Source of the DNA: Leptospiraceae bacterium | GTDB taxonomy: Bacteria; Spirochaetota; Leptospiria; Leptospirales; Leptonemataceae | Assembly: GCA_026005135.1 (NCBI GenBank) | Contig: BPKM01000005.1 | Coordinates: forward strand, 124,001-188,000 | Length of the DNA stretch: 64,000 nt | Reading direction: 5' to 3' | Shown: positions 53,651 to 62,864 of the stretch, piece after piece | Layout: each line of letters opens with the position of its first letter | Position numbering within the stretch: the first letter of the stretch is position 1 | Made by a program: the position numbers and the translations under genes | The notes under the pieces: generated by a model | Told to the model about the DNA's origin: nothing | Seen by the model: only the letters and a program-made list of their open reading frames with translations | The model's database searches: none

Positions 53651-54589
53651 CTAATTTATAATAATTGCATAATTTGCTTTTTTCAAAGGAATAATTTGAG
53701 AATTTATTATAGGGAATTCTTCAAATTTTATATTCCATAAATTTCCTCTAAAGGGATTAAAATAACATGTTAAATTTTTACATAAATCAGATAATTGATT
53801 TTCTGAGGAAAATGAATTATTATAAAAAAGTACTGGTTTATTTTTGTTTATTTTTTGTATTTGATTATTATTTAATATTATTTGCAATGAATTATTTTGA
53901 TTAATTGTTATATTATCATAATCACGAATAATCTTAATCGGTAAACCCTTATCAGAAAAAAGAATGCTATATTCTTCAAGTTGAGGTTCTGAATGTAAAA
54001 ATAATAAATTTTCTTTTATATATGCTCTTCTTGAAAAAACTGTTCCAGCCAAAATATTTATATTATATTTTTTTGAAAGTTTTGCGAAAGTTTGAGTATA
54101 TAATTTAAAAATTTTTTCTGAATGAACTAAATATAATGCTTTTTCTATATTAAAGTTTGTATAAAAAAAATGATTCAAAAACGAAAAGGGATTATAAAGA
54201 ATTAAACGAAATAATGCATTTCGATATGTTTTACTTAAATGAATTTTAAAAGATTCTTCTGTTGTAATTAACCAATATCCAATTTGGGGAGGAAAAATAA
54301 CAATAGTATCTTTTCGAAAATATGGCTGTAAATTTTTTAAAATTGTATCAAGTTTTTTATAAAAAATTTCTTCTGATGCATATTGAAAGATATTCATAAA
54401 TGGTTCTATAAAAATAATATTCTTAATGTTTTGTGGTTTTTTATTTTTAATTATTAAAATATCAAGAGGTTCATTCCATATTGATGGATTATTTGGGGGT
54501 TTTTTATTCCCTATAAATTCACTAATAAAAATAAGACTTAGAACTAAAAATATCGTAAAAATAAAAAACTTCCTATGATTAATCTGCAT
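53651..54589 (-). CDS. Exported nitrilase-like protein lacking the catalytic triad
   Basis: This 312-residue protein has a hydrophobic N-terminal segment (about 8-26) without a clear lipobox Cys, so it is probably anchored or secreted. The rest resembles the carbon-nitrogen hydrolase fold: DTIVIFPPQIGYW sits where nitrilases have the catalytic Glu strand (FPE), and LSKKYNINILAGTVF matches the later aKkygi.ilaG segment, with FSDKGLPIKIIRD like the DpdG strand. The catalytic Glu is Gln here, and I find no clear catalytic Lys or Cys in the expected G-x-x-I-C motif. It may be a non-enzymatic relative. Assignment is by pattern and weak. Confidence 0.5.
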   Translation of the reverse strand: MQINHRKFFIFTIFLVLSLIFISEFIGNKKPPNNPSIWNEPLDILIIKNKKPQNIKNIIFIEPFMNIFQYASEEIFYKKLDTILKNLQPYFRKDTIVIFPPQIGYWLITTEESFKIHLSKTYRNALFRLILYNPFSFLNHFFYTNFNIEKALYLVHSEKIFKLYTQTFAKLSKKYNINILAGTVFSRRAYIKENLLFLHSEPQLEEYSILFSDKGLPIKIIRDYDNITINQNNSLQIILNNNQIQKINKNKPVLFYNNSFSSENQLSDLCKNLTCYFNPFRGNLWNIKFEEFPIINSQIIPLKKANYAIIIN

Positions 54590-54651
54590 AAGGTTTATTC
54601 AAATTAAAATTGTTAAATATATCTGTCTATTAAATTTATAGTTATAAATCA

Positions 54652-55104
54652 TTAACGAGGTTTTTTGTAAATTGTATAATCAGGTATAATTTGTTCATAT
54701 TCATTTTTAAATAATGGACTTGAAATTAAAAAATCTGCTGTTGATCGATTACATGCAACAGGTATATTCCATACCATTGCAACTCGCAATAATGCTTTTA
54801 CATCTGGATCATGTGGCTGTGCTTCTAAAGGATCCCAGAAAAAAAATAAAATATCTAATTGACGTTCAGTTATCATTGAACCAATTTGCAAATCTCCACC
54901 AAGCGGTCCGCTCTGTAATTTATGTACTTTTAAATTTGTTTCTCTTTCTATTAAGCTACCTGTAGTACCAGTAGCATATAAAATATGTTCCGACAAAGAA
55001 CCTTCATTAAATAAAACCCATTCTAAGAGATCCTCTTTCTTATTATCATGTGCTACAAGTGCAATACGTTTTTGTTTAGGCATTTGATATTTTTTCTGTA
55101 GCAT
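54652..55104 (-). CDS. mgsA: Methylglyoxal synthase
   Basis: The enzyme makes methylglyoxal from dihydroxyacetone phosphate. Evidence is [19 protein letters not shown] at the start, [11 protein letters not shown] (phosphate binding), [16 protein letters not shown] with the catalytic Asp, [20 protein letters not shown] and [12 protein letters not shown]. The frame extends 22 residues upstream to a TTG at 55170, but the family starts a few residues before the KRIALVAHD strand, so the ATG at 55104 or 55083 is more likely. About 150 residues is the normal size. It stands alone; no glyoxalase gene is nearby. Confidence 0.93.
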   Translation of the reverse strand: MLQKKYQMPKQKRIALVAHDNKKEDLLEWVLFNEGSLSEHILYATGTTGSLIERETNLKVHKLQSGPLGGDLQIGSMITERQLDILFFFWDPLEAQPHDPDVKALLRVAMVWNIPVACNRSTADFLISSPLFKNEYEQIIPDYTIYKKPR

Positions 55105-55252
55105 AAATGATAAAAAAAATTTACTTGATTTACGGTCAATGGCTTTCTCTTTATAATTAAAAAGATTCAAAAAATATTTTACATCAATTAGAAAATAAAA
55201 AATTCATCTATATATTTATAATATAAATCTTAAATAAGGCGAAATATAAGAT

Positions 55253-56242
55253 ATGCATACAAAAATTCTAATAACAGGTGCTGGTGGTTCTATTGGCTCT
55301 GGTCTTGTAAAAAAATTAATTGAACATGGTTATAATGAACTTGTATTACTTGATAATTCAGAATATTTATTATTTAGCTTAATACATAAATTAAATTATC
55401 AATATAAATCTTATTTAGCAGATATAAGAGATAAAGAAAGACTAAATGAAGTACTGGAAATAGAAAAACCAGATATTATATTTCATACCGCAGCATTAAA
55501 GCATGTACCTTTGTTAGAAGAAAATCCAACAGAAGCAATTAAAACCAATATCTTAGGAACATGGCATTTAGTAGAATTAGCACTATTATATGGGGTTAAA
55601 AAATTTATTTTTATATCCTCTGATAAAGCAATAAAACCAACAAGTATAATGGGAGCCACAAAACGAATTGGAGAAATGATATGTCAATATTTTAAAAAAA
55701 ATTCCAATACCATTTTTGTATCTGTTCGATTTGGTAATGTTTTAGGTAGTTCTGGTAGTGTTATACCTATATTTAAAGAACAAATTGAAAACGGTGGACC
55801 TGTTACAGTAACTGATCCAGAAATGAAACGTTTTTTTATGTCCATTGATCAAGCTTGCGAATTACTTATTCGAACTATGGAAATTGCTAATATTAATGAT
55901 GATGTATTTTTTTTAAATATGGGGGAACCAATCAATATATATGAGCTTGCTAAATATATGATACTTTCTTATGGAAAAATGCCAGAAAAAGATATAGAAA
56001 TACAATTTACAGGTTTGCGTCCAGGAGAAAAACTTTATGAAGAAGTATATGATGAAGATGAATCTATAAGGCCTACTCAAATAGAAGGAATTCAAAAAGT
56101 TATATTAAATGGAATACCAGAAGATTTTTTAGAAATACTAAATGAGTTAATTAAAATAAAAGATAAAAAAGAAATAGAAAATTATATTAAAAAATTAGTC
56201 CCAGAATTTCGTAATCCATTGAATTTAAAAAAAGTTGACTAA
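55253..56242 (+). CDS. CapD/FlaA1-like UDP-sugar 4,6-dehydratase
   Basis: This 329-residue extended SDR has the NAD(P) loop ILITGAGGSIGSGLVKKL at the N-terminus, FHTAALKHVPLLEENP, and SSDKAIKPTSIMGATKRIGE, in which the usual YxxxK is MxxxK, a hallmark of the FlaA1/CapD/WbpM branch. VRFGNVLGSSGSVIPIFKEQ and FTGLRPGEKLYEEV complete the motifs. It lacks the N-terminal membrane domain of WbpM, so it is soluble like FlaA1/PseB. The likely reaction is inverting 4,6-dehydration of UDP-GlcNAc for surface sugars such as those on flagella or LPS. AAGGCGA lies before the ATG. A small lipoprotein gene follows after 40 bases. Confidence 0.93.
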   Translation: MHTKILITGAGGSIGSGLVKKLIEHGYNELVLLDNSEYLLFSLIHKLNYQYKSYLADIRDKERLNEVLEIEKPDIIFHTAALKHVPLLEENPTEAIKTNILGTWHLVELALLYGVKKFIFISSDKAIKPTSIMGATKRIGEMICQYFKKNSNTIFVSVRFGNVLGSSGSVIPIFKEQIENGGPVTVTDPEMKRFFMSIDQACELLIRTMEIANINDDVFFLNMGEPINIYELAKYMILSYGKMPEKDIEIQFTGLRPGEKLYEEVYDEDESIRPTQIEGIQKVILNGIPEDFLEILNELIKIKDKKEIENYIKKLVPEFRNPLNLKKVD

Positions 56243-56282
56243 CATGATCATTTCATAAAATAAACAAAAGTGAGGATAAACT

Positions 56283-56609
56283 ATGATTCTTAAAACAAAT
56301 AAAATATTAATTTTTACATTAATATTAATTTCATTTGGTTGCAGTAAAAAAGAAGAAATCGATATAAAAGAATACGAAAATGTATGCAAAAAAGTTGCTC
56401 AATGTGATAATCAATTTAAAAAATTTCAGGATTTAGAAAAACATTGTATTAGTTTTTTTGTCAAATTAAAAAAAAGTAAATCTGAATCTTTAAACTCTAT
56501 TTTAGAATGTATTAAATCTTCTCCTTGCGAAACATTAAGTTTCCAGAATTGTACCATTGAGCATATAAAAGAATTACAAAATATGAAACCCGCAACCAAA
56601 ATGGATTAA
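56283..56609 (+). CDS. Small Cys-rich lipoprotein
   Basis: A 108-residue protein with a lysine-containing signal, a hydrophobic core and the lipobox ISFGC at residues 16-20, so Cys20 is the likely lipidated residue. The mature part has six further Cys residues spaced through about 70 residues (NVCKKV, AQCDN, KHCIS, LECIK, SPCETL, QNCTI), suggesting a disulfide-linked helical domain exposed in the periplasm or on the outer membrane. GAGGA before the ATG supports the start. Similar small Cys-rich lipoproteins are common in Leptospira, but I do not assign a named family. The stop overlaps the convergent glycosyltransferase gene by four bases. Confidence 0.75.
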   Translation: MILKTNKILIFTLILISFGCSKKEEIDIKEYENVCKKVAQCDNQFKKFQDLEKHCISFFVKLKKSKSESLNSILECIKSSPCETLSFQNCTIEHIKELQNMKPATKMD

Positions 56610-57754
56610 TTATATTTTTGTATAATTTTTATTATATTTTTTGCAGAATTTTTATAATCAAAAACTTTTAACTTTTTGTTTTTTATTTTCTTATTATAGG
56701 ATTCTAAATTTCTTTCATTAGAAAAAAATAAAATAGCATCTTTCCATAATGTAATATTTTTTGGATTTTCTATAAAAGTAATGCCATCTAAGTATTGACC
56801 AATTTCTTTAAAAATTTCTATATTAGATAAAACCTGTGGCTTTTTAAAAATAGCTGCTTCCAATATAGGTAAACCAAAACCTTCATAAATACTGGGGAAT
56901 AAAAATAAGGAACAGTTTTCATAAAGCCAGAATAATTCTTCATTAGAAGGTGAATCTATAAAAAAGATATTATTGGTTTTAAATTGATTCTTAGATAGAT
57001 TTATTAATGTTTCATTCATTTGCCAGCCCGGTTTACCAGCAATTATTAAAGGAGGTAAATATGTGTTTTCTTTTTTTGCTGCAATATAAGCATGTATTAT
57101 CGTTTCAAAATTTTTTCTGGGTTCTAATGTACCTACACTTAAAAAAAATTCATTTTCTACAGGCATCAGAAGAGGTTTTTTTCTTTCCTGTGGTGGTTCT
57201 ATTATACCAGGATAAACTACATGTAAATTTTTTTGTGATATTTCTTTCGAATCTTTAAAGATCGTCAAAATTAAATCTTTTGTTGTTTCTGATAAACATA
57301 GAATTTCATCAGCATTTAAAAGAGAATTTAAAGTAAATAAACGTAAATATTTTTGATTCCATAATTTCATCGTTTCTGGGGCAATCCATGCACTTAAATC
57401 ATGAATATTTAATATATTTGGAATATTTAGTCTCTTTTTAAAATTAAAAGGTAATAAAAATAATGTACTCCAGAATAAATCTGGTTTATATTTTTGTAAA
57501 ATTTTAGGTACATTCTTATGTAACCAAACGGGACCAATTCTATTAAAAGAAAATAACGAAGACTCAATAGAAAGCTCTATATTTTCACTTAATAAATCAA
57601 GATAAATAGGATGAATTCCTTTATTTGATAAAAATAACCATTTCCAATCATAATTTTTACTTATATGAAGAACTTCTTTTAAAATATGGTAAAGATAAGT
57701 AGCATTACCAGTTCCGGGATAAGAAAGAGGTCTAATATCTACAGCAATTTTCAT
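56606..57754 (-). CDS. GT4-family glycosyltransferase
   Basis: The 382-residue protein begins MKIAVDIRPLSYPGTGNATY, a GT-B opening seen in GT4 enzymes, and contains LSVGTLEPRKNFETIIHAY, LIIAGKPGWQM and FLFPSIYEGFGLPILEAAI, the donor-site motif with its paired acidic residues. It probably transfers a sugar from a nucleotide donor during surface polysaccharide assembly and works at the cytoplasmic membrane face. No membrane segment is present. It is adjacent to the CapD-like gene on the other strand, with the lipoprotein between. No Shine-Dalgarno is obvious at the ATG at 57754. Confidence 0.92.
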   Translation of the reverse strand: MKIAVDIRPLSYPGTGNATYLYHILKEVLHISKNYDWKWLFLSNKGIHPIYLDLLSENIELSIESSLFSFNRIGPVWLHKNVPKILQKYKPDLFWSTLFLLPFNFKKRLNIPNILNIHDLSAWIAPETMKLWNQKYLRLFTLNSLLNADEILCLSETTKDLILTIFKDSKEISQKNLHVVYPGIIEPPQERKKPLLMPVENEFFLSVGTLEPRKNFETIIHAYIAAKKENTYLPPLIIAGKPGWQMNETLINLSKNQFKTNNIFFIDSPSNEELFWLYENCSLFLFPSIYEGFGLPILEAAIFKKPQVLSNIEIFKEIGQYLDGITFIENPKNITLWKDAILFFSNERNLESYNKKIKNKKLKVFDYKNSAKNIIKIIQKYN

Positions 57755-57841
57755 AAATAACCAAATTTTTTCTTAGTTGTAATGAGAAAATAATATTATT
57801 AAGTTGCAATATAAAAAAACCAGAATACTTTGATACTAAAT

Positions 57842-58625
57842 ATGAATAAAGAAAACCGTAAAAATCATAAAAAACATCAAGAAAGACCCTTATTAGCATT
57901 TGAAAATAGGGAATTTCTATTAAGTGAGGAAGCAAGACCTATAAGAATATTATCAGAATATTTATATCCTTTAAAAAGATTTAATGACTTTGGAATTACA
58001 GATACCATTATTTTTTATGGTTCAGCTCGTATTCCTTCTCCAGAAGAAGCCGATAAATATAAAAATTCCAAAATCGTAGAATTAGTAAAATATTACGAAG
58101 AAGCCAGAGAACTGGCAAAGAGAATTACTCTATGGTCAAAAAATGTTGCAATCAAACACAAAAGAAGATTTATTATATGTAGTGGGGGAGGACCAGGTAT
58201 TATGGAAGCATCAAATCGTGGAGCACATGATGCAGATGGTATAAGTATAGGTTTAAATATAGAATTACCTAAGGAACAATTTCCTAATCCTTATATAACA
58301 CATGAATTGAACTTTGATTTTCATTATTTTTTTACAAGAAAATTCTGGTTTTTATATTATGCAAGAGTATTAATTGCTTTTCCGGGAGGATATGGTACAT
58401 TGGACGAATTATTTGAAACATTAACATTACAACAAACAAAAAAATATAAAAAATACAGTACCCGTTTTTCTTTATGGAAAATCATTTTGGGAAAGATTAA
58501 TTGATTTTGATTTTCTTGTAGAATATGGTTTAATTTCTCCCGAAGATAAAAATTTATTTAAAATTGTAGATTCTGTTGATGAAGCATATAATAATATAAT
58601 ACAAATATTAGAAAAAACATTATAA
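57842..58625 (+). pseudogene. LOG-family protein with single-base frameshift
   Basis: This gene encodes a Rossmann-fold LOG/TIGR00730 type protein. FIICSGGGPGIMEASNRGA and FPGGYGTLDELFETLTLQQ are the conserved nucleotide-binding motifs of cytokinin-riboside phosphoribohydrolase-like proteins and TIGR00730 relatives. In frame it stops at 58504, with an ending (WKIILGKIN) unlike the family. The next frame continues with VPVFLYGKSFWERLIDF and VEYGLISPEDKNLFKIVDS and ends at 58625, exactly the expected C-terminus. The shift is explained by one extra A in the A6 run at 58448-58453. The rebuilt protein has about 260 residues. The start is ATG at 57842; a TTG lies 12 bases before. The rebuilt stop overlaps the next ATG (TAATG), which supports the repaired reading. 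Confidence 0.88.
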
Positions 58626-60616
58626 TGGCAAAAATACCAGAATTTTTAAATTTAATTAAAGAATCAGAAGCAGCTATTCGTGGTTCACAAGTAACAGAAA
58701 AAATACATCATGCTATTTATAAAAAAATCCAAAGTTTAAGTAATATTTCTTCTATAAGAAATGGTAGTGTTTATACTTTGAATGTACCTATAAAAGAATT
58801 AGAATTTTTAGATTTGCCACAAACTTCTTATTTAAGTGCTTTAAAAAATTTAATTAATGATAAATTAATAGCTCAATTATGTATTTTTTATTTTATTAAA
58901 GAAACAAAAGAACTAAAAATTTCTTCCTGCTATATTTCATTACCAGCTATAACAGGAGAAGATATTACAACTCAACAGTTATATTTCGAAATTTTACAAT
59001 ACTCAATTAGAAGTATAAGAAATTTTATTGATTCCAAACCCATTATAAAAAAGCAGGATTTACTTAAAGATTTTGAATTAGACTTTAAATCTTTACATAA
59101 ACCTCATATAGAAAAATTACCCAATACTTTATTTGATCCTACTTATTATATTGTTCCATCAATTTTTGATATAAGTCCAGATCCAGAGGTTTTAACAACA
59201 ATTAAAAAAGATCTTCGTAATGAATTAATTCGTCAAAAACACTTTATAGAATTGTTTGAATATGGCTTAATGCAATTAAGAGATGATGAAATTATTATTC
59301 GTTTTGAGTCTGCTGATGAATATATGAGAACTAAGGTAATTCAAAAATATAAATCTGAACCAAATTTAAAAATTGAATTAGATGCTATTCTATTAGAGGA
59401 ATCAGCTTATTATATTGAACCTTTTGTTTCAAAAACAACAGAATTTTCCAAAAAAATTGCAGAAAGTATAAAAAAACACATTACTTCTAAAATGAATGTG
59501 ATTAGATTTCCGGGTATGTTACCAATAGAAACTATTAGAAGCTTATCAGAACAAGTAAATACATTCTATCAGCAACAATATAAAAATGAATTATACAAAC
59601 AAATCCAGTTTTATCTTGATAAATTAAAATTTCTTGCTACTCAGTCCTTAGATGAAATAGTTTTATACCTTAAACAAGAAGAATTAGAACAAATTAACCC
59701 TCAGGTTATAGAAACATTAAAAAATTCTAATGAAGTAATGTATTTAAAATGGAATATAAAAAATGATATTATTCATATTTTTGCTTATAAAGAACCAGAA
59801 ATCTTTCATAAAATTGTTTCGCAATTGTTAGAATCTCCCACCATAGAACATTGGAAAGTTTTAGCATTAAAATTTTTAATAGAAGAATACGAAAATGAAT
59901 TTCCTAATCTTTTTGATGATAAAAATTTTAGAGATGCTTATGGAAAATTACTAAGAAAAGTCTATATAAATTATATGCCATGGTATTTTAAAATTTTAAT
60001 ACTTATAAATTTTCCTTTTTTTCAGGATATAGCTTTTCAACATGCTAAAGAAAAAATTTTAAAAGAACAACAAATTCTGGAACAAAGAAATAATGCATTA
60101 TTAGAAGAAAAACGATTGAATCAAATTCATGAAAAAAAAGAAAAACTAGCAAAAGCAAAAGATATTAATACATTGGTAAGGATAATGGATAAAGTACAAC
60201 AATATTTTTCAGAAGGAAAAATTCCCTATATTAAAGATTTAATATCAGAATTACCAGGATGGGAGGAAAAAGATTTTATAGATTATTTAAAAAAACAAAA
60301 TTTTGTATTATTTCCTATAAATAACGAAAAAGTTATATTATATCCTAAAAACTTTAACTGGAAAATTTATGCATTACGATTACAACAAATTATTACTCAG
60401 ATCTTACAAAGTCGAAATGCCAACATAGATATAGAAAAAAACAAAACCCAGTTAGCAAAAATCCGATCTTTTATTGAATCAAAAATAAAAGGTGGTTCTA
60501 TACAAGATATAGGTGATGATCCATATGATAAATTTGAAAAAATTATCGAAAAAGAAAAAAGAAAAGAAGAAATTAGAAAAAAAACTCATGAATTACCAGA
60601 TGAAATTGAAATATAA
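58625..60616 (+). CDS. Large unknown cytoplasmic protein with coiled coil
   Basis: This 663-residue protein has no signal peptide and only one short hydrophobic stretch near 460-475 (YMPWYFKILILINF), probably buried rather than a helix through the membrane. A coiled-coil segment lies at about 485-525 (KEQQILEQRNNALLEEKRLN) and a charged C-terminus of Lys and Glu follows. The first third includes PTYYIVPSIFDISPDPEVL, and a later part includes RFPGMLPIETIRSLSEQVN. I do not recognise the family. The ATG shares a base with the repaired stop of the LOG-family gene (TAATG), so the two are linked. It ends 78 bases before the HATPase gene, with the same strand throughout. Confidence 0.65.
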   Translation: MAKIPEFLNLIKESEAAIRGSQVTEKIHHAIYKKIQSLSNISSIRNGSVYTLNVPIKELEFLDLPQTSYLSALKNLINDKLIAQLCIFYFIKETKELKISSCYISLPAITGEDITTQQLYFEILQYSIRSIRNFIDSKPIIKKQDLLKDFELDFKSLHKPHIEKLPNTLFDPTYYIVPSIFDISPDPEVLTTIKKDLRNELIRQKHFIELFEYGLMQLRDDEIIIRFESADEYMRTKVIQKYKSEPNLKIELDAILLEESAYYIEPFVSKTTEFSKKIAESIKKHITSKMNVIRFPGMLPIETIRSLSEQVNTFYQQQYKNELYKQIQFYLDKLKFLATQSLDEIVLYLKQEELEQINPQVIETLKNSNEVMYLKWNIKNDIIHIFAYKEPEIFHKIVSQLLESPTIEHWKVLALKFLIEEYENEFPNLFDDKNFRDAYGKLLRKVYINYMPWYFKILILINFPFFQDIAFQHAKEKILKEQQILEQRNNALLEEKRLNQIHEKKEKLAKAKDINTLVRIMDKVQQYFSEGKIPYIKDLISELPGWEEKDFIDYLKKQNFVLFPINNEKVILYPKNFNWKIYALRLQQIITQILQSRNANIDIEKNKTQLAKIRSFIESKIKGGSIQDIGDDPYDKFEKIIEKEKRKEEIRKKTHELPDEIEI

Positions 60617-60694
60617 TTTATTTTTAACTTAAAATAAAAATAGACGTCAAATAGATTTAAAATTTTTCGATTCTATGTATAAGGAAGAGTCTAT

Positions 60695-61642
60695 ATGGAG
60701 CAAAAGACAATAGAAGAATTACAAAAAAAAATAGAACAATTAGAAAAAGAAAACAAATATCTAAAAGAAGAATTGGATTATATTAAAGAATCTCCTTATT
60801 TACAAAAATCAGTTAGTCAGCTTATATACGAAGCAACAATAAATAGAGAAGAAGTCATTAAGAATGAATTTGGGAAAAGAATTAATGAAAAACATGGTAC
60901 AATGTACGAGATAAAAAATCAAGCATATCGATTTGCCCATTTACTTGGAATTGATCCAGTATCTGTTAGAATGATGGTTACAGAAGCAATCCAGAATGTT
61001 ATTGAACATGGTTATGGAAAATATGTAATTGTTACTTTAGAAATTCATAATGATGTAGTAAATCCTTATATGTTATGCAGTTTTAAACATGAAATGCCAC
61101 CAGGTAAATATTATACACTTAAAGAAATAGAAGAAAATGCTTTAAAAGGAGATGCGACCTCCGAATTTTTTGATTTTGAAAATAGTAGAGGACGCGGTGA
61201 ATTTTTAATGAAAGAATTAACAGATGAAAGAAGAATCATAAATGGAATTGAATTAAATCCAGATGGTAAAAAAATTCGTTATTTTAAACGTATATTAATC
61301 AAATATAAAAATCCTCAAGGACCAAAAGAAAAGGTAACCTTCTCTGAACTAAAAAAAGAAATTGATAAATTAGATATAGATGATGTAGTTTGTTATTTCC
61401 ATGTTCATCATATTGAATCTGAACCAGCAGCGGTTACTATTGCAACATTACGTTCCAGTGCTCCAAAGGTAGCTGAACTTATGGAAGCAAATGGATTTAA
61501 ATTAGTAGAAGAAGAACCATATTATAGAACTATATTTGCAACCTATAAAACCGATAAAAAAATTAACAAAGACGAATTATTAAATTTATTTGCAAAGGTA
61601 CGTTATATAGTCCAACAAGAATTTGATGCTCCATTAGTTTAA
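60695..61642 (+). CDS. HATPase (anti-sigma/histidine-kinase-like) ATP-binding protein
   Basis: This 315-residue soluble protein has an N-terminal coiled coil (about 2-35), then a GHKL-type ATPase domain: MMVTEAIQNVIEHGYGKYV is the N box with the Glu and Asn that bind Mg-ATP, and ENSRGRGEFLMKELTDE is the G box. There is no His-containing phosphoacceptor domain, so this resembles serine kinases of anti-sigma factors such as SpoIIAB/RsbW and stand-alone HATPase proteins. About 90 C-terminal residues form an added alpha/beta domain (YFHVHHIESEPAAVTIATL). AAGGAAG supports the ATG at 60695. No sigma or anti-anti-sigma gene is adjacent. Confidence 0.82.
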   Translation: MEQKTIEELQKKIEQLEKENKYLKEELDYIKESPYLQKSVSQLIYEATINREEVIKNEFGKRINEKHGTMYEIKNQAYRFAHLLGIDPVSVRMMVTEAIQNVIEHGYGKYVIVTLEIHNDVVNPYMLCSFKHEMPPGKYYTLKEIEENALKGDATSEFFDFENSRGRGEFLMKELTDERRIINGIELNPDGKKIRYFKRILIKYKNPQGPKEKVTFSELKKEIDKLDIDDVVCYFHVHHIESEPAAVTIATLRSSAPKVAELMEANGFKLVEEEPYYRTIFATYKTDKKINKDELLNLFAKVRYIVQQEFDAPLV

Positions 61643-61695
61643 TTCAAAAAATATTTTTTTCTTGTATTAATATTCTATAAATTTAACTTTGTTTT

Positions 61696-62703
61696 ATGCC
61701 ATCAAAACCATATCTTATAGCAACAGCAAGTGACAAAAAGTACGGTGATTTTCTTATAGAAGAATGGCTGGAATCTATTTTAGATAATGTAAACATTAAA
61801 AAAATACAAATTTTAGTTTTAGATTATGGATTAACAAAGGCACAAAGATTTTATTTAGAAAAACACAAAGTTATCGTTAGTAAATGTAATAGAGATGGAC
61901 ATGTTGTTAATATTCGCTTTAGAGATTTAAACAATTTTTTAAAAGCTCACTATTATGAGCAAATTTTAACCTGTGATGGGGGAGATATAATTTTTCAAGA
62001 TGATATTTCCCATTTATTCGAAGAACATCAGGATCAATACCGTGCTGTTTGTGAAGATTTAGCACCTTTTTTTGATTATTTTATCAATACAGATTATTTT
62101 TATAAAGAAGATATTAAAGAAATTAAAGATGTTTTACTATTAAAAAGAATGATTAATGCAGGATTAATAATAGCACCTTATGATAAAATGAAGCATTTAT
62201 GTGAAGTTATTATTAAAAAAACAAAAGATATATCAAGATTTGGTCCAGATCAAATATTAGTTAATTATGTCCTACATAAAGAAGGATTTGTTGCATTACC
62301 AACAAAATATAATTTTATACCTGTAACATGCTTAGATGAATTTTATATAAAAGACAGCTTCTTTTATGATAAAAACGAAAATAAAATTCCCGTAGTCCAT
62401 AATGCAGGAAATTTAGATTATTTTCGCGCTATTGAAAATTTTGGGTATAATAAAGATCATAACATATTAAAAGAAGATGTTTTAAAAACATTAAGAACAT
62501 TTTATTCCTCCTTACATATTATCAATAAACCCAAAAAAGAATTTATGACAGTATCAAAAAAAGTAGAAAACTTTTTAAAAAATGTAATGAATGATGTAAA
62601 AGAAAACATTAATACAGAAATAGAAGATCAAAAAAAACAATTTTTAAATCTTATAAAAAGCATTGAAAATTTAACTAAAAAAAACAATAACGACAATTCC
62701 TAA
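61696..62703 (+). CDS. GT-A-like glycosyltransferase, unknown substrate
   Basis: This 335-residue soluble protein has a GT-A look: a Rossmann-type start (YLIATASDKKYGDFL), then EQILTCDGGDIIFQDDISHL, which has the acidic metal-binding pattern of GT8-like enzymes, RMINAGLIIAP (the NxGL-type acceptor side), RFGPDQILVNYVLH and IPVVHNAGNLDYFRA with a late His that could be a metal ligand. The C-terminal 60 residues are a Lys-rich coiled coil. This matches a family I associate with Leptospira by overall look only. It starts 53 bases after the HATPase gene on the same strand and ends just before a repeat-rich gap. Confidence 0.7.
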   Translation: MPSKPYLIATASDKKYGDFLIEEWLESILDNVNIKKIQILVLDYGLTKAQRFYLEKHKVIVSKCNRDGHVVNIRFRDLNNFLKAHYYEQILTCDGGDIIFQDDISHLFEEHQDQYRAVCEDLAPFFDYFINTDYFYKEDIKEIKDVLLLKRMINAGLIIAPYDKMKHLCEVIIKKTKDISRFGPDQILVNYVLHKEGFVALPTKYNFIPVTCLDEFYIKDSFFYDKNENKIPVVHNAGNLDYFRAIENFGYNKDHNILKEDVLKTLRTFYSSLHIINKPKKEFMTVSKKVENFLKNVMNDVKENINTEIEDQKKQFLNLIKSIENLTKKNNNDNS

Positions 62704-62747
62704 AAATACTAATAACAATAAGAATTTACAATTAAGCTATCCTTAAA

Positions 62748-62760
62748 TTATACGACATAA
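62748..62760 (+). repeat. 13-base direct repeat, copy 1
   Basis: TTATACGACATAA at 62748-62760 recurs exactly at 62863-62875, 115 bases later. The first copy is followed by GATAGA and TTATCGGAAGT, so the inner ends ATAA and TTAT face each other across six bases as in Xer recombination core sites. That comparison is only structural and could be chance. Confidence 0.7.
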
Positions 62761-62864
62761 GATAGATTATCGGAAGTAAACCTTATATTTTAACTATATT
62801 AAACAGAATTTGTCCAACTTTTCCGACTTTTTTTCGCTCTATTGTCCATACTACCAACCTATTT

